Positions 35,086 through 45,597 of a stretch of 64,000 nucleotides of DNA are shown here, one piece after another; within the stretch, counting starts at the first letter, position 1; each line of letters begins with the position of its first letter. The stretch is from Mactromeris polynyma (lineage: Eukaryota > Mollusca > Bivalvia > Venerida > Mactridae). A program made the translations under genes and the position numbers. The notes beneath the pieces are model-generated. The model was not told where the DNA came from. It searched no databases and was given only the letters and a program-made list of their open reading frames with translations. The stretch spans positions 19,393,553 through 19,457,552 of the forward strand of contig JASFXZ010000009.1 of assembly GCA_032209605.1 (NCBI GenBank), read 5' to 3'.

Positions 35086-36735
35086 AGTTAAATTCTTTGT
35101 TCTTAAGTTTAGTGATAATTTCACGGTATATAATACATCATGTCTATTTAAAATACTAGGTATTTAGTTGTAAGGCTATCCTTAAAGAAATGTTTGTTTG
35201 CAGTTATGCGACCGACTCATGAAAAATGCAATTTTTTTACAGGTTCCTCGATGAAAAAAAGTTCGTTTTTTTTTCTTTGCGCGTAGAAAAATCGTAGAAT
35301 GTTTCTACAGCTGCAGATAAGAAAAAATTGAATGTACACTTTTTATTCCTTTTATATGAGAATGAGTGGATAGGCCACAACATGGGAGGATATACATATA
35401 ACACATACAATGCATCAATACATATGCACAAGTAGACTGTTGTGGTATTGATATACACATTAAAGATTTAATCATTTAAATATATCTTTAATATGTTAAA
35501 GTCATGAATATGTAAACATGTATAATTAAATGTGTTAAAGCAAAATTCAGCAAACCAGGTGATCATATGTTGTGACAGTCACTATGGTCTAAGGGTCATC
35601 GTGATACAGTAACCTAATCCCGAGGGCAGAAATATATTGATGATGTCAACCATACATGTGTGCTTCTATGTAATATTCCCAGAATGAACTCTAGTGACGG
35701 GGGTTGTTTTTGTTACGTGCAACTTAAGTACCTCGATGCATATTTACTGGGCACAGTGTGACCCACTTGTTGACATTGATGAATGATGCCAACTGACTGT
35801 CATCTTTGATGTGTAAACTGAACGTGATAATATCTGCTTTATTCTGTATGTTGGAGGAAAGCGGTTTTAGGCTCGGGACTGTACGCTCACTGGTACTAAA
35901 TAAGTACCATACTAAACAAACATACCTACCTACCCACGGTTAACATTCCGGGTCGCGCGGTTGCAAACAAACCATTTTTAAGGATGACCTAAGTAATGTT
36001 TTATACATCGTAACAGTAAGTGACTGACTCTGTGTTAATCTGGCATGCAGTTTATTGTAATCTATACACAAGTAGATTATGAATTGGATGAGAAGATTAA
36101 CTGAGGTTAATTACTGTATTTACTTGGTATGTAAGAAGAGGTCAGTTTTACGTTTTGATGACGCAATCTGTTTTGACACGATAACAATAGATTATGCACT
36201 TTAAGACGTATTAATACATTTTTTAACGAGTTTTTGTTTTGATAGCCACCTACTGACCATTATATACACAATTCTTTGGTTGACAATCGATGTATTTGTG
36301 ATCACACCCAATTGTTGCAGTATATAATGTGATGGCTCGTGTACCAGTACATAGTTTGTTTTGATAGACTAAATTAGATTCAATGTACTCTGTAGAGGGT
36401 CATGTAGGGACATTTCTAACAAGTAATTGTCGTGTAGCCATATTACGATGTATTTTGTTATTGTATTGACTGTGTGAACCAATCTAACATGGGAATGATT
36501 GGCACACGGAGTTTCTGCAACCAAACAAGATTAAAGTTTAATAACATAGACGAGATCTAGTCAGACGTATAACTAAGTTAAGATAAGTTGATAGTAAACA
36601 CGACCATACCCACTGTCCAATACATGTAAAGCAGCTTACGGTCATTATCATGCCTTTTATCTTCAGGATTAGTATTAAATTTTGATGAAATATCGCTGAA
36701 AGTAGACGGTAGCGATAGCTCAATTGGAAACGCTT
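35086..36735. other. Unannotated AT-rich sequence
   Basis: Only motif-free short ORFs are present. Confidence 0.6.
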
Positions 36736-37244
36736 CAGGGGTTAGTAACCAGTAGCTTTCGTTAAGTTTCCTGCAACGACAACGTTTACGACAACGTAAC
36801 GAACCCGCAAGCATTTTTAACGATATCGTTATTTTCATAACCTGAAGCATTCGTTATAGTAACTAACGAAGGTGCCGTGTATTCATTAAACATGTGTAAA
36901 CATTCCGAGCCAAAAATGACATTTACAAGTCATTACATATATAATGGATACAAAGAAAAGATGGAACAATTAAGAAAATATTTCGTTAGGACATTGCTAA
37001 TAAAACGACGGGCCACCATTTTCTTATATATTATGCATTTTCAATATTACTGATAGATAACTAGCAAAACAAAGAGAATTACGTATACATTTTAAAGGAA
37101 CAGTACATTGTATGTTGTTTGAAATTAATCGCGATTAATATATAATCGGTGCATTAATGATCAGTGAATCGGCTTAAATAAAACAAATGCTATTCTGGCA
37201 CTCTTCAATGAAATGAATAAGACATACACAAAATGTACAATATA

Positions 37245-38582
37245 CAGTGGAAACTCCCTAATCCGAACACTCTTCGGACAAACTATAAAGTGCAGATTAG
37301 AGGAGATTCCGGACTGGAGAGGACTCCTCCATTGACTGTCTGTAGGCAAAAGATTCTTTCAGTAATTTGAATAAGTTCGCTAGAGGATATTCCAGTAACG
37401 CGACGTAATATATAATGTCTGAATGCATTCTTTTATTCGATTTTGCAGATTCATAGGGAAATTTAAGCTGCAGTATTTCACAAAAATATGTAAATTTGAA
37501 AATTCAATTTATAGACCAAAGGTATAAGTTATACAGGATCAACATATTTGTGCTCCTTTCATAAAAGGAAGATTTGCAGTGCGATATGCAAATGTGGTGT
37601 TTAATGTTGGTTGATATTTGAATTCTGATTCTTCCGGATTATGATTGCCACCGCTATAGACGCCTCTCATTTGATTAAAACTGTATGAAAGCCTTGAATA
37701 AGACTATTTTAAGATTTTGACACACAGTTCATTCTTAAATAGATGTAGAAATTACATCAAAAATACCCCGTGCATAAAACGTATTAGATAGATTGACAGT
37801 TTCACTGAATAAGGTGCATATATCAATCTCAAGCAAATCTTTCATTGAATCATTCAACAGGTCAAATGATTTCAAACATAGCTGAAATTAAGTGTGAGTG
37901 TTTCGCGACGTAATCGTTCATAAGACCTGACAAGATCTGCACATAGCACGATGTATTTTCAAAACGCCATTCCTAAAATCTATGCGCCATAGCTTCATTT
38001 CAAAACATTTTTCGTAGAGGAAAAAAAGATCTAGGGTAATACATTTTGAATTGTGATTTGTGTACCCAATGGGCCTTTTTTCTGCGCTCACAGCCATATC
38101 ACTTTTTTCATTAAGTCTCACTGCTCATCTTTCAATCATCTGGGATCATCAATCGCTAAACAATTACCACCGCATGTTTTCACAACATTACCTATCTAAT
38201 TGTTCTTGAATGATGGTTTACATAATTAGTACACCTCGTATCCGTTCTTACCTTGTTCCCATAAAAATGGAATGCATACGATGATAACGTCTAATGGTCT
38301 ACACACCGAGGCAATTAAAATTATTCTAATTGCTTTCAATTCTCAGTCATTGTACTCTTTGACGTACTTTTACGGAAAATTATCGTCCGGTTTTGGGAGA
38401 TTTTATGTGTAAAATAACAATCCGGACCGAAACATTTGTTCGGATTCCGGAGTAGGGAGGATCCGGACTGTGGGGGGATTTATTCATGTGTTGTATTGGG
38501 GGAACAAAACGGGAACGAGAAAAGAGTCCGGCTAGAGGGAATTTCAGGATTGGATAGTTTCCGGATTAGAGAATTTCGGCTG
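37245..38582. mobile_element. pogo-like TIR element, non-autonomous
   Basis: The left end TA-CAGTGGAAACTCCCTAATCC and the right end GGATTAGAGAATTTCGGCTG-TA are imperfect inverted repeats of about 25 bp flanked by TA. Further ATCCGGA/TCCGGAT words lie inside both ends, for example at 38385-38475. No transposase ORF is present in the 1338 bp. Confidence 0.65.
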
Positions 38583-38996
38583 TAATCGTTTATGTATGTC
38601 AGAAATAGTGTTTAGACCATTTCAACAGATAACATCAAAGTGCGTTAGTAGTGTACATAAGCAACGCACTTTGGTGTTTTTTACCAAAGTTGGGTGGACA
38701 CAATAGTCCGTTACTACAGTGCTCTGTGGTAGAACTTGTGTATTTCTTCCTCCATGCATAGAACTAGCTAAATGATATATAAATATTATATTCGACATAA
38801 ATAAGAATAATTACTAAAAGTAAATAGTACATGTAATTGCTCAAATTTCATCTTAAAAAAGTAAGATAGTGCTCAAATATATATTAAGGTGTAACATTCA
38901 TCATAAGGATGCATCGTAATCTGATATAAGCATGGTATCATTTGAAGGCATTACATAATAAGAGCTAGAATATGTGAAAAATACCATCATTATATA

Positions 38997-40506
38997 CTGA
39001 GCCAAACAAGTTACGATACATGAAATCAATTGGATACAATTTTATCGTGGGTCATTAATATAAATATGTTTTTAAGCATTTTGAAAATATGGTCCTTGAT
39101 ACATAATTTGAATTGATTGTTAAGCTTCAATTTCTTTAAACTTTTTGAAAATCAATAAGAAAATGGACTGATGAAAATGTTAAGTTCTGGAATTTGTTAA
39201 TACCGGGTGTGACCTCCCTGTGCATTCATTACAGCAGTGCATCGTCTACGCATAGAATTGAAAAGTGTTTGAATATCTCGCTGTGGAATGGCATTCCATT
39301 CTTGAATAAAAAAAAACTCCAACTGCGCTAATGTTTGGGGATTGCGACGTCTAATCCGACGGTCCAGGGCATCCCAAAGATGTTCTATTGGGGACAAATC
39401 TGGAGAACAAGCAGGCCAATCTAGAACATTAATGTTTTGTTGGGTAAGAAAATTGCGGCATACATGTGCTGTATGGCACCTAGCATTGTCTTGCTGGAAC
39501 AACGTGACGTTCACGTTAGCGTTAAGAAATGGTACGACGACTGGTGTTAAAATTTCGTCTCGATAACGTTGTCCCGTTAGATTCCCACGCACAATAACCA
39601 ATGGAGTGCGATTCTGGTAGGATATTCCGCCCCAAACCATGATACTTCCACCACCGTAACGGTCCACCTCGTGCACACAGACGTCAGCATAACGTTCACC
39701 GACCCTACGGTATATTCTAGCACGTCCATCTCCTCACCTTTAACAAAAACGCGACTCATCAGTGAACATTACCGTATTCCATTGATTTCTTGTCCAATTC
39801 AAATGTCCAGTGGCCCACTGACGTCTCAAGACGCGATGACGTTGGGTAAATATAGACCCATGATACGGACGTCTGGCTCTTATACCACGCTCGGCGAGTC
39901 TGTTTCGGACTGTTTGAGCACTGATTCTGTTGTTTGTACGACCATGTGTTACAGCAGCAGTAACAGTAGATGGAAGAAACCGGTCACGTAAGTGTGACGT
40001 CCTTATGTGACGGTCCTGTGCAGGAGTCGTTTCACGGGGCCTACCAGACCGGGGACGGTCATTAACAGAACCAAGGGCACGATAACGGCCTAAAAGTCGG
40101 GTTATAGTCAACCTAGACACTCCAAAGTGAGCAGCGACGTCAGCGTGACGTAAGTTTGCTTGTAGCATACCAATGGCTATAAGTCGTTGATTTGCATTCA
40201 GTCTCGGCATAATTACAGCAGAGAAATATTGAATTGTGTCTATGTTTTCACAATACAGGTACAATATCTGTGCAATGCGTATATTTTTATGTCGATACAT
40301 GTTCATCATCATGGGTTTCCCGTGCAGTGCATCCAAAAATAAAAAATCCCTATTGCCAGTAACACGATATTCTACAATAATCGATAATGGTCTGTGAAAA
40401 CAGTCATACGTTTAAGCAATCATGTAATCACAGTACATATAACACAAGTTTAAGCTTTAAGATTTTACAAATGATCTAAGTATGTATCGTTACTTGTTTG
40501 GCTCAG
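38997..40506 (-). mobile_element. Tc1/mariner element, 1510 bp
   Basis: Terminal inverted repeats of 25 bp start CTGAGCCAAACAAGT at 38997 and end with its complement at 40506; they differ at one base. TA flanks both ends (38995-38996 and 40507-40508). A single transposase gene on the minus strand fills most of the interior. Size and structure are standard for an intact Tc1-type element, but the gene carries two stop codons. Confidence 0.92.
39197..40210 (-). pseudogene. Tc1-family transposase (DD34E) with two in-frame stops
   Basis: The frame starts at MPRLNANQRL (ATG at 40210) and runs 338 codons to the TAA at 39197-39199, the normal length for Tc1 transposases. Residues 1-110 form the paired helix-turn-helix DNA-binding region, with VSRLTITRLLGRYRALG and the GRPR hook at 56-59. 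The catalytic triad is complete: TDESRF (Asp 151), FQQDNARCHTA (Asp 241) and SPDLSPIEHLWD (Glu 276), with 34 residues between the last two. Codons 157 (TAA) and 159 (TGA) are stops just after the first catalytic Asp. The frame is otherwise unbroken, so two point changes disabled a recently intact gene. The ATG at 40336 that lengthens the frame lies in the non-conserved leader and is not preferred. Confidence 0.92.
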
Positions 40507-40961
40507 TATATTATTAACTTGTTTTTCTGGGTCTGAAATATTAGACATGTTATGGACAATGGAACAAAATTAATAAATTTAGTAATTTATTAACGATCTT
40601 TAGACAAATAATTGTTTCTAAACGACAACACAGTAGCATTTCAAATTATATCAAAATTAAAAGGGTTACCGCATACGTACGTACATACGTTTTTTCCCAG
40701 ACTTTCATGGTATGTTTCAATTGTTTTGAACAAAATGATGTCACTTAAAATACAGCACGTCTTTAAAACGAGAGTTCTTCTTATTGAATGCTTAACGAAG
40801 TCTTAGCGAAAACTCCGGAGTTGTCGTTATGTAACGAAGACTTCGTTCGTTACATGAAACTAACGACAGCTTTTGGTTAGCACACTCTTAACTAACGATG
40901 ACTTAACGATGGCATAACGATCATCGTTGGCTTTACGAATGCTTCTGGTTACTTACCCCTG

Positions 40962-41462
40962 GACCGAACAAGTGTATTGACCGCCTCGTTTTTACTCTGG
41001 TTCTCTGTCTCAAAGACAGTAAAGACAGGGAACCAGTCCTGTGATTATTTTGAAATTTGGTTCCCCGTGTGCAGTTATTGTGATACGGTGGGCCAGGGAT
41101 ACAAAACAAAACCTAAGCGACTATTAGCCGTAACTGAACGCAGTGTTAGGGTCAAATATTCGCGTGCTACCTCCGAGTTGCGATAGCGAGTGATATGAAA
41201 CGTTTTTCGCTAACACCGATCAATAACAAAACTCGCGCGCTGTTTCGTAGCGTTTTGGACTGATAGCCTTTACTGAACGCAAGGATGGCCTACCGTATTA
41301 CAATGACTGCACACGGGGAACCAAATTACAAAATGAACGCAGGGCTGGTTCCCTGCCTTTACTTTTCTTTGAGGCAGGGAACCAGAATAAAATCGAGGCG
41401 GTTAATACACTTGTTCGGTCGCGAACTATGAGCGGGCTTCCGTTCGCCGTAACTGAACGCAG
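40962..41462. repeat. Palindromic repeat R5, near-complete foldback copy
   Basis: Left arm: GACCGAACAAGTGTATTGAC, then 'ctctggttct', 'caggga', 'tttggttccccgtgtgcag' and 'gatacggtgggcca'. The right arm is its reverse complement: 'gcctaccgtattac', 'ctgcacacggggaaccaaa', 'tgaggcagggaaccag' and 'aatacacttgttcggtc'. Most of the 460 bp could fold into one hairpin. It ends with a 'gagcgggcttccgttcgccg' tail shared with 42752. Several 'ctgaacgca' words occur in both orientations. No ORF is credible. Confidence 0.8.
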
Positions 41463-41640
41463 GTGTATGAACTTTCAGGACCGATCCATGTAGGTAAGGA
41501 CATGCTCTCGTGCGTAAAGCTATAACTGCTGTTTGGTTTACATCTATATCAAAACATAACCGCGGCGTTTTCTCCGTCAAGCTTACGGACCAGCACGAAC
41601 ATTTCAATACACCTATTTTTAAATGTAATGGTCCAGGTAA
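41463..41640 (+). repeat. Dispersed repeat R7, copy 1
   Basis: It matches 61489-61640: 'tgaactttcaggaccga', 'atgctc', 'gctgtttggttta', 'catcta' or 'tttatgtcaaa', and 'cggcgttttctccg'. The short ORFs in both strands here are made of this repeat. Confidence 0.8.
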
Positions 41641-41920
41641 TATATTCATATGTTCGCGGTTAATAAAATCGCACTGTATACTAGGATGTTTATATTGTAT
41701 ATGCACGAATAAGGAATAATTGTCAAATCCGATATAGTACTAAAGTATAATATTCTGCTCTGTTCTGCGGACGTTGTTTGGTGAATGTAGCACGCTATAA
41801 ACATTATAAAGTTTTCGGAATTACGGAAATACGCATTACGCGCTTCAGCGTAATTATTCTTTATTATAGCCTTGCATACATCAGGATCAGGTTAATTTGT
41901 CCGGACTGTGAGCAGTATTC

Positions 41921-41937
41921 ATATATATATATATATA
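41921..41937 (+). repeat. (AT)n microsatellite
   Basis: This is an uninterrupted AT dinucleotide run of about 17 bases. Confidence 0.8.
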
Positions 41938-42160
41938 ATAAATTTCGTAACATATTAGTAAGTTTCCCATAACAAACTCCACTGATCAAAGTTGTTTAAA
42001 TATTAAATTATTTAAAACCATAACAATGAATTCGAGCATGGAATGCCCCATACAAAGTACACATCCAACACAAGAACACATGGAGACATGGAACATATAC
42101 AAACCATGAAATTGTAAATGGGATATGAGTCGCAATTTTAAATTATGAGAAACATACTTG

Positions 42161-42419
42161 TAGCCGAGGTCAAGTGGTGAAGGCATCCGCCTTCGGAGCG
42201 GATTTTAGGTCGAAGGATCGAATCTCTATAGGGATCCGTTCTGATATGGCCGGTTGGTGAGCCGTCAGCTAGTTAAATAATGGTAACCTGCCTATTGCCT
42301 CGAAAGGATAGGAATCGGATAGTAAATGTGCTCAGAAAGTAGGCCAGTGTCTCATAAGTCAGAAATGGTTGGTCCTTTAAATAGGATAGCCACTGTAATA
42401 AATAAACACTTTACTTTAC
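42161..42419 (+). repeat. tRNA-derived SINE, copy 3
   Basis: The head 'tagccgaggtcaagtggtga' followed by 'ggcatccgcct' is an A-box region, and 'gaaggatcgaatctc' is a decayed B-box. The body is shared with copies at 24381 and 25661 ('ccgttctgatatggccggt', 'tgagccg-cagctagtta'). The 3' end is 'aataaacactttactttac'. Confidence 0.88.
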
Positions 42420-42449
42420 GTTGTACTCTCAATATGAACTTAGCCGATT

Positions 42450-42752
42450 GGTCGAGCCAGCCTTGCGTTCAGTAAAGGCGAACAGTCACAAACGTTACGA
42501 AACAGCGCGCGAGTTTTGCTATTGACCGGTGTGTAAGCGAAAAAAGTTCGTGACCGTTCGCTATCGCAACTCCGAGGTAGAACGCGAATATTTGAGCCGA
42601 ACACTGCGTTCAGTTACGGCTAAGTGAACGCAGGGCTGGTTCACTGCCTTTAATGTTTTGAGGCAGGGAACCAGAATAAAAACGAGGCGGTCAATACACT
42701 TGTTCGATCGCGAACGTGAGCGGGCTTCCGTTCGGCGTAACTGAACGCAAGG
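42450..42752 (-). repeat. Palindromic repeat R5, copy 2
   Basis: The first half is the reverse complement of the loop of the copy at 40962 ('cagccttgcgttcagtaaag', 'aacagcgcgcgagttttg'). The second half repeats its right arm and tail in direct orientation ('gaggcagggaaccag', 'aatacacttgttcg', 'gagcgggcttccgttcg'). It is rearranged relative to copy 1, as foldback elements often are. Confidence 0.75.
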
Positions 42753-43464
42753 CAGTATTTAAGATTACAATAAACAGCCTATACTTCCTTACACCATTAG
42801 TAAGTCCGTCGACGAAGCACACTCGTTGTAGAGATATCGTGACATGTTCTGTGACATACTTTTTATCTCAGTACGTTTATGTCTCATCTGGAGATCAGAT
42901 TACCCAGGAATCATGTTACTGAACACGAGTTTATATTCAAAGCGCAATCATTTCATTACGGTCACCAGAAAACAACAATACATGATTTTTACTGGCGGAA
43001 ACGGAAATAAGTAAAGCTAAAATACATTACTAGATTTGTTGAGTCGTTAAATAGGTTCGTTATGCTGTTTTTACTCATCCGTTTGTTCACTCGACGGTTT
43101 GGGGATCTTTAGAATACATATGGTTGATATGTTGTTAAAGTCACTTTTTATGAGGTAAATAGAAGTGAACGAAGCAATAAAATTTTATTCTTACATTATT
43201 GATGCGGCATAACTTTTATATGATGAATTTAATGTACGTAAAAACAACTGTTATAAGAGATTTGATAAGGAATGACATTTTAATACCCCAAGTATTGTTT
43301 ATTCCACAGCATTTGGTACATTTTGTAAGCATTTAAACATTTAACTCCCAACATTCTTCCGGAATACACTTTGCATAAAATATACGTTATTGAATGTAAT
43401 ATACTCTGAAATAAACACCTATGAAAAACTATTTTACGTACAACTCTATTTAATGACATCTAAT
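42753..43464. other. Unannotated AT-rich sequence
   Basis: No feature is supported. Confidence 0.6.
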
Positions 43465-43740
43465 GTCAGGTTCGTAGAAAATCTTCTCCGATTTGTTCGA
43501 ATTTCTAATTAAGGACACAGTAAAATTCCTACTTTCGTTTAGATGTCAAAAATAGGCTACTTTCAGTCCAGAAACGTGTTACTAACAAACTAATAGAACG
43601 TAGTTTTGTGAAATGTAATGTAAGTCGGGTGGTTTGAAACCTACATATGCCTATCAGAGAAGAGAAGAAAACAAATGTTATGCCACTTTAAGAGCGATAT
43701 TTCCTGGTGAACCAGTCACTGCACTAAGTATACCACTGCA
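43465..43740 (+). repeat. Dispersed repeat R8 carrying a single 21-bp satellite unit
   Basis: Positions 43465-43690 align with 58560-58730: 'ctccgattt', 'cctactttcgtttaga-gtc', 'ggctac', 'ttgaaac', 'catat-gcc' and 'gagaagaaaa'. At 43711-43739 follow one complete unit, ACCAGTCACTGCACTAAGTAT, split as 'accagtcact' and 'gcactaagtat', and nine bases of a second. Only this one copy is present, 1.9 kb before the big array of the same unit. Confidence 0.75.
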
Positions 43741-45597
43741 ATAAAGTGTTCTAGCGAAGATTGTAGCTTCTTATTATATTAACATTGAAACAGCTTTTTT
43801 TTGTATGGCGTAGAATAAGCAAATGCTTGCGAACGCTTTATGATACCTGGCCATCCTGAAATTGCCAACTGATGTAAACAATTATTTACACCCCTGAGTG
43901 TTTTTTTTTCTTTATTCACCGCTACACTCATTTACGACTACACATATTGGACATGTATTAACTTTTAACAGTGTATTGAACAAATATAGGCATATCATTT
44001 GTAATTAAGTCATCAACAGGACTTAGTTTTTAGAAGTAGTAGTTTGACAATGATACCATAAATACACAGAGAACATTCGCCACATCAAAGGTGCGAACTA
44101 ACGACCTTTAGTTTGACTGTCAAGTACTACACTGACCGAGTTAACCGTGCAGAAAGAAGTTGCAAGATGCCATGTCTAGGGATTACGGTGGATATTATCG
44201 AATGGTAACATTTTCCGAATTCAAACATTTCGTTACGTTGTGATAGGTGTGTAATGAGAAATTATCATGCAAAAGGCAAACACGTTTAAAACCCGTGACA
44301 GGGCGTCGTTTCTCATAGTGCATTTCTGTCTTCTCAACACCACAATGAATTACCATTCCATAAGTATAATTGTTTTGTTTATGATTACCATTAATAATCC
44401 ACTTACTTGATGAATGGTACTATAACTAGAAAACAGTGTTGTCTAAATGTTGACCTCATCTAGACTGAAACTTAAACCAACGAACACCACACTTAATTGG
44501 TTCGTCATGGTCAGTGGGTGACACCTATTCATTGCTTTAGACGAGAATGAATGCCAATGACAGTGTGACATCGGAATATGAGATTGATGGTGGTATTGGT
44601 TCTTGACTAAACGAACCCTGTTGTACGATATCCAGCCTCTTCTATAAGTGATGTCATTTCAAGAAAACAGTATTTATTCCATCGTTTTAATATTGCCATA
44701 TGGGGCAAATATTGCTTACTGTCAGTACATGGTGACGTCACATGTGATGTTTTCTGGAAATCGTACATCGGCGCTCAAATGATCGTACAGTGTGATTAGG
44801 TTTAGTCATATTACTGCATCTCTCCATAGTCTGATAAAATGTACAGTTAAAAGAGTTATTCGTGGGATCGTAGGACCATAGGATAACGTCCGATTGACAA
44901 ACGTTGACTTAAATCTGTCAAATATCATTATGTTTAAAAATCATTCTTGAAAACTTGGACATTATTTATTATAAGTAACAGTTATACCATTTACGATGTT
45001 TGTAAGGTTCCTTAACTGGGTTGATACTTATCTTTTTATAGACACTTATAGTCTTGGCATGGACTGTTTTCGTCTATACTTGTAACTTGTATAAACATCG
45101 AAGAGAGGGAATTTTTGCGAATTTCGGGAATTCAAGATGGTCACGAAATATACTCGTATAATCCAGCGTAATTATTCTCTTTCACAGAAATACATTTTGA
45201 TTTATAGGAATATATGCTGTAGTTGCAAATGTATAAAAAGTTGTATCAATATAATTTACCCTGAAAAAACATATCCACTGGTGAAAATAAAATCCGTTTT
45301 CGATACAACTTTACCAGTTTGTGAAATAGAAAGAGATTGGTATTAACAATGAAATATAAACCAGCTCGATATTCATCACGCACAAAACTAAAACTGCCAG
45401 ATGTTGTGGAATAGCATATACTACAGTGAAATATTTCAATCTTCACCTAAGTTCAAGTTAAATTTGATAGAGATATAAATATTTTTATTACTGAAAAACA
45501 AACTTTACTAGCTTTATCGATTAGCAATATATTATGCAAAAGCATTTCAAGGCTAACGACACTATTTGTGAGTAATATTGAGGCATCACGAAAACAG
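43741..45597. other. Mostly unannotated sequence
   Basis: Apart from a tRNA-like fragment at 44089-44152, nothing can be supported. Confidence 0.55.
44089..44152 (-). repeat. tRNA-like fragment (decayed SINE head)
   Basis: On the minus strand 'ggttaactcggtcagtgtag' resembles an A-box and 'gttagttcgcacc' a B-box, 30-40 bases apart. No complete cloverleaf is formed. Confidence 0.4.

Larger units (their letters stand above)
36736..40961. mobile_element. hAT-like TIR pair enclosing nested transposons
   Basis: CAGGGGTTAGTAACCAG at 36736 is mirrored by CTGGTTACTTACCCCTG at 40945-40961. The match extends over 31 bp with four mismatches. Both ends are followed inwards by a cluster of TAACGA/TCGTTA words (36760-36870 and 40800-40930). 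The CAGGG start is typical of hAT elements. No transposase of that family lies inside; instead there are a pogo-like TIR pair (37245-38582) and a Tc1 element (38997-40506). The 8-bp flanks (36728-36735 and 40962-40969) do not match, so the two ends may not come from one insertion. Confidence 0.55.
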
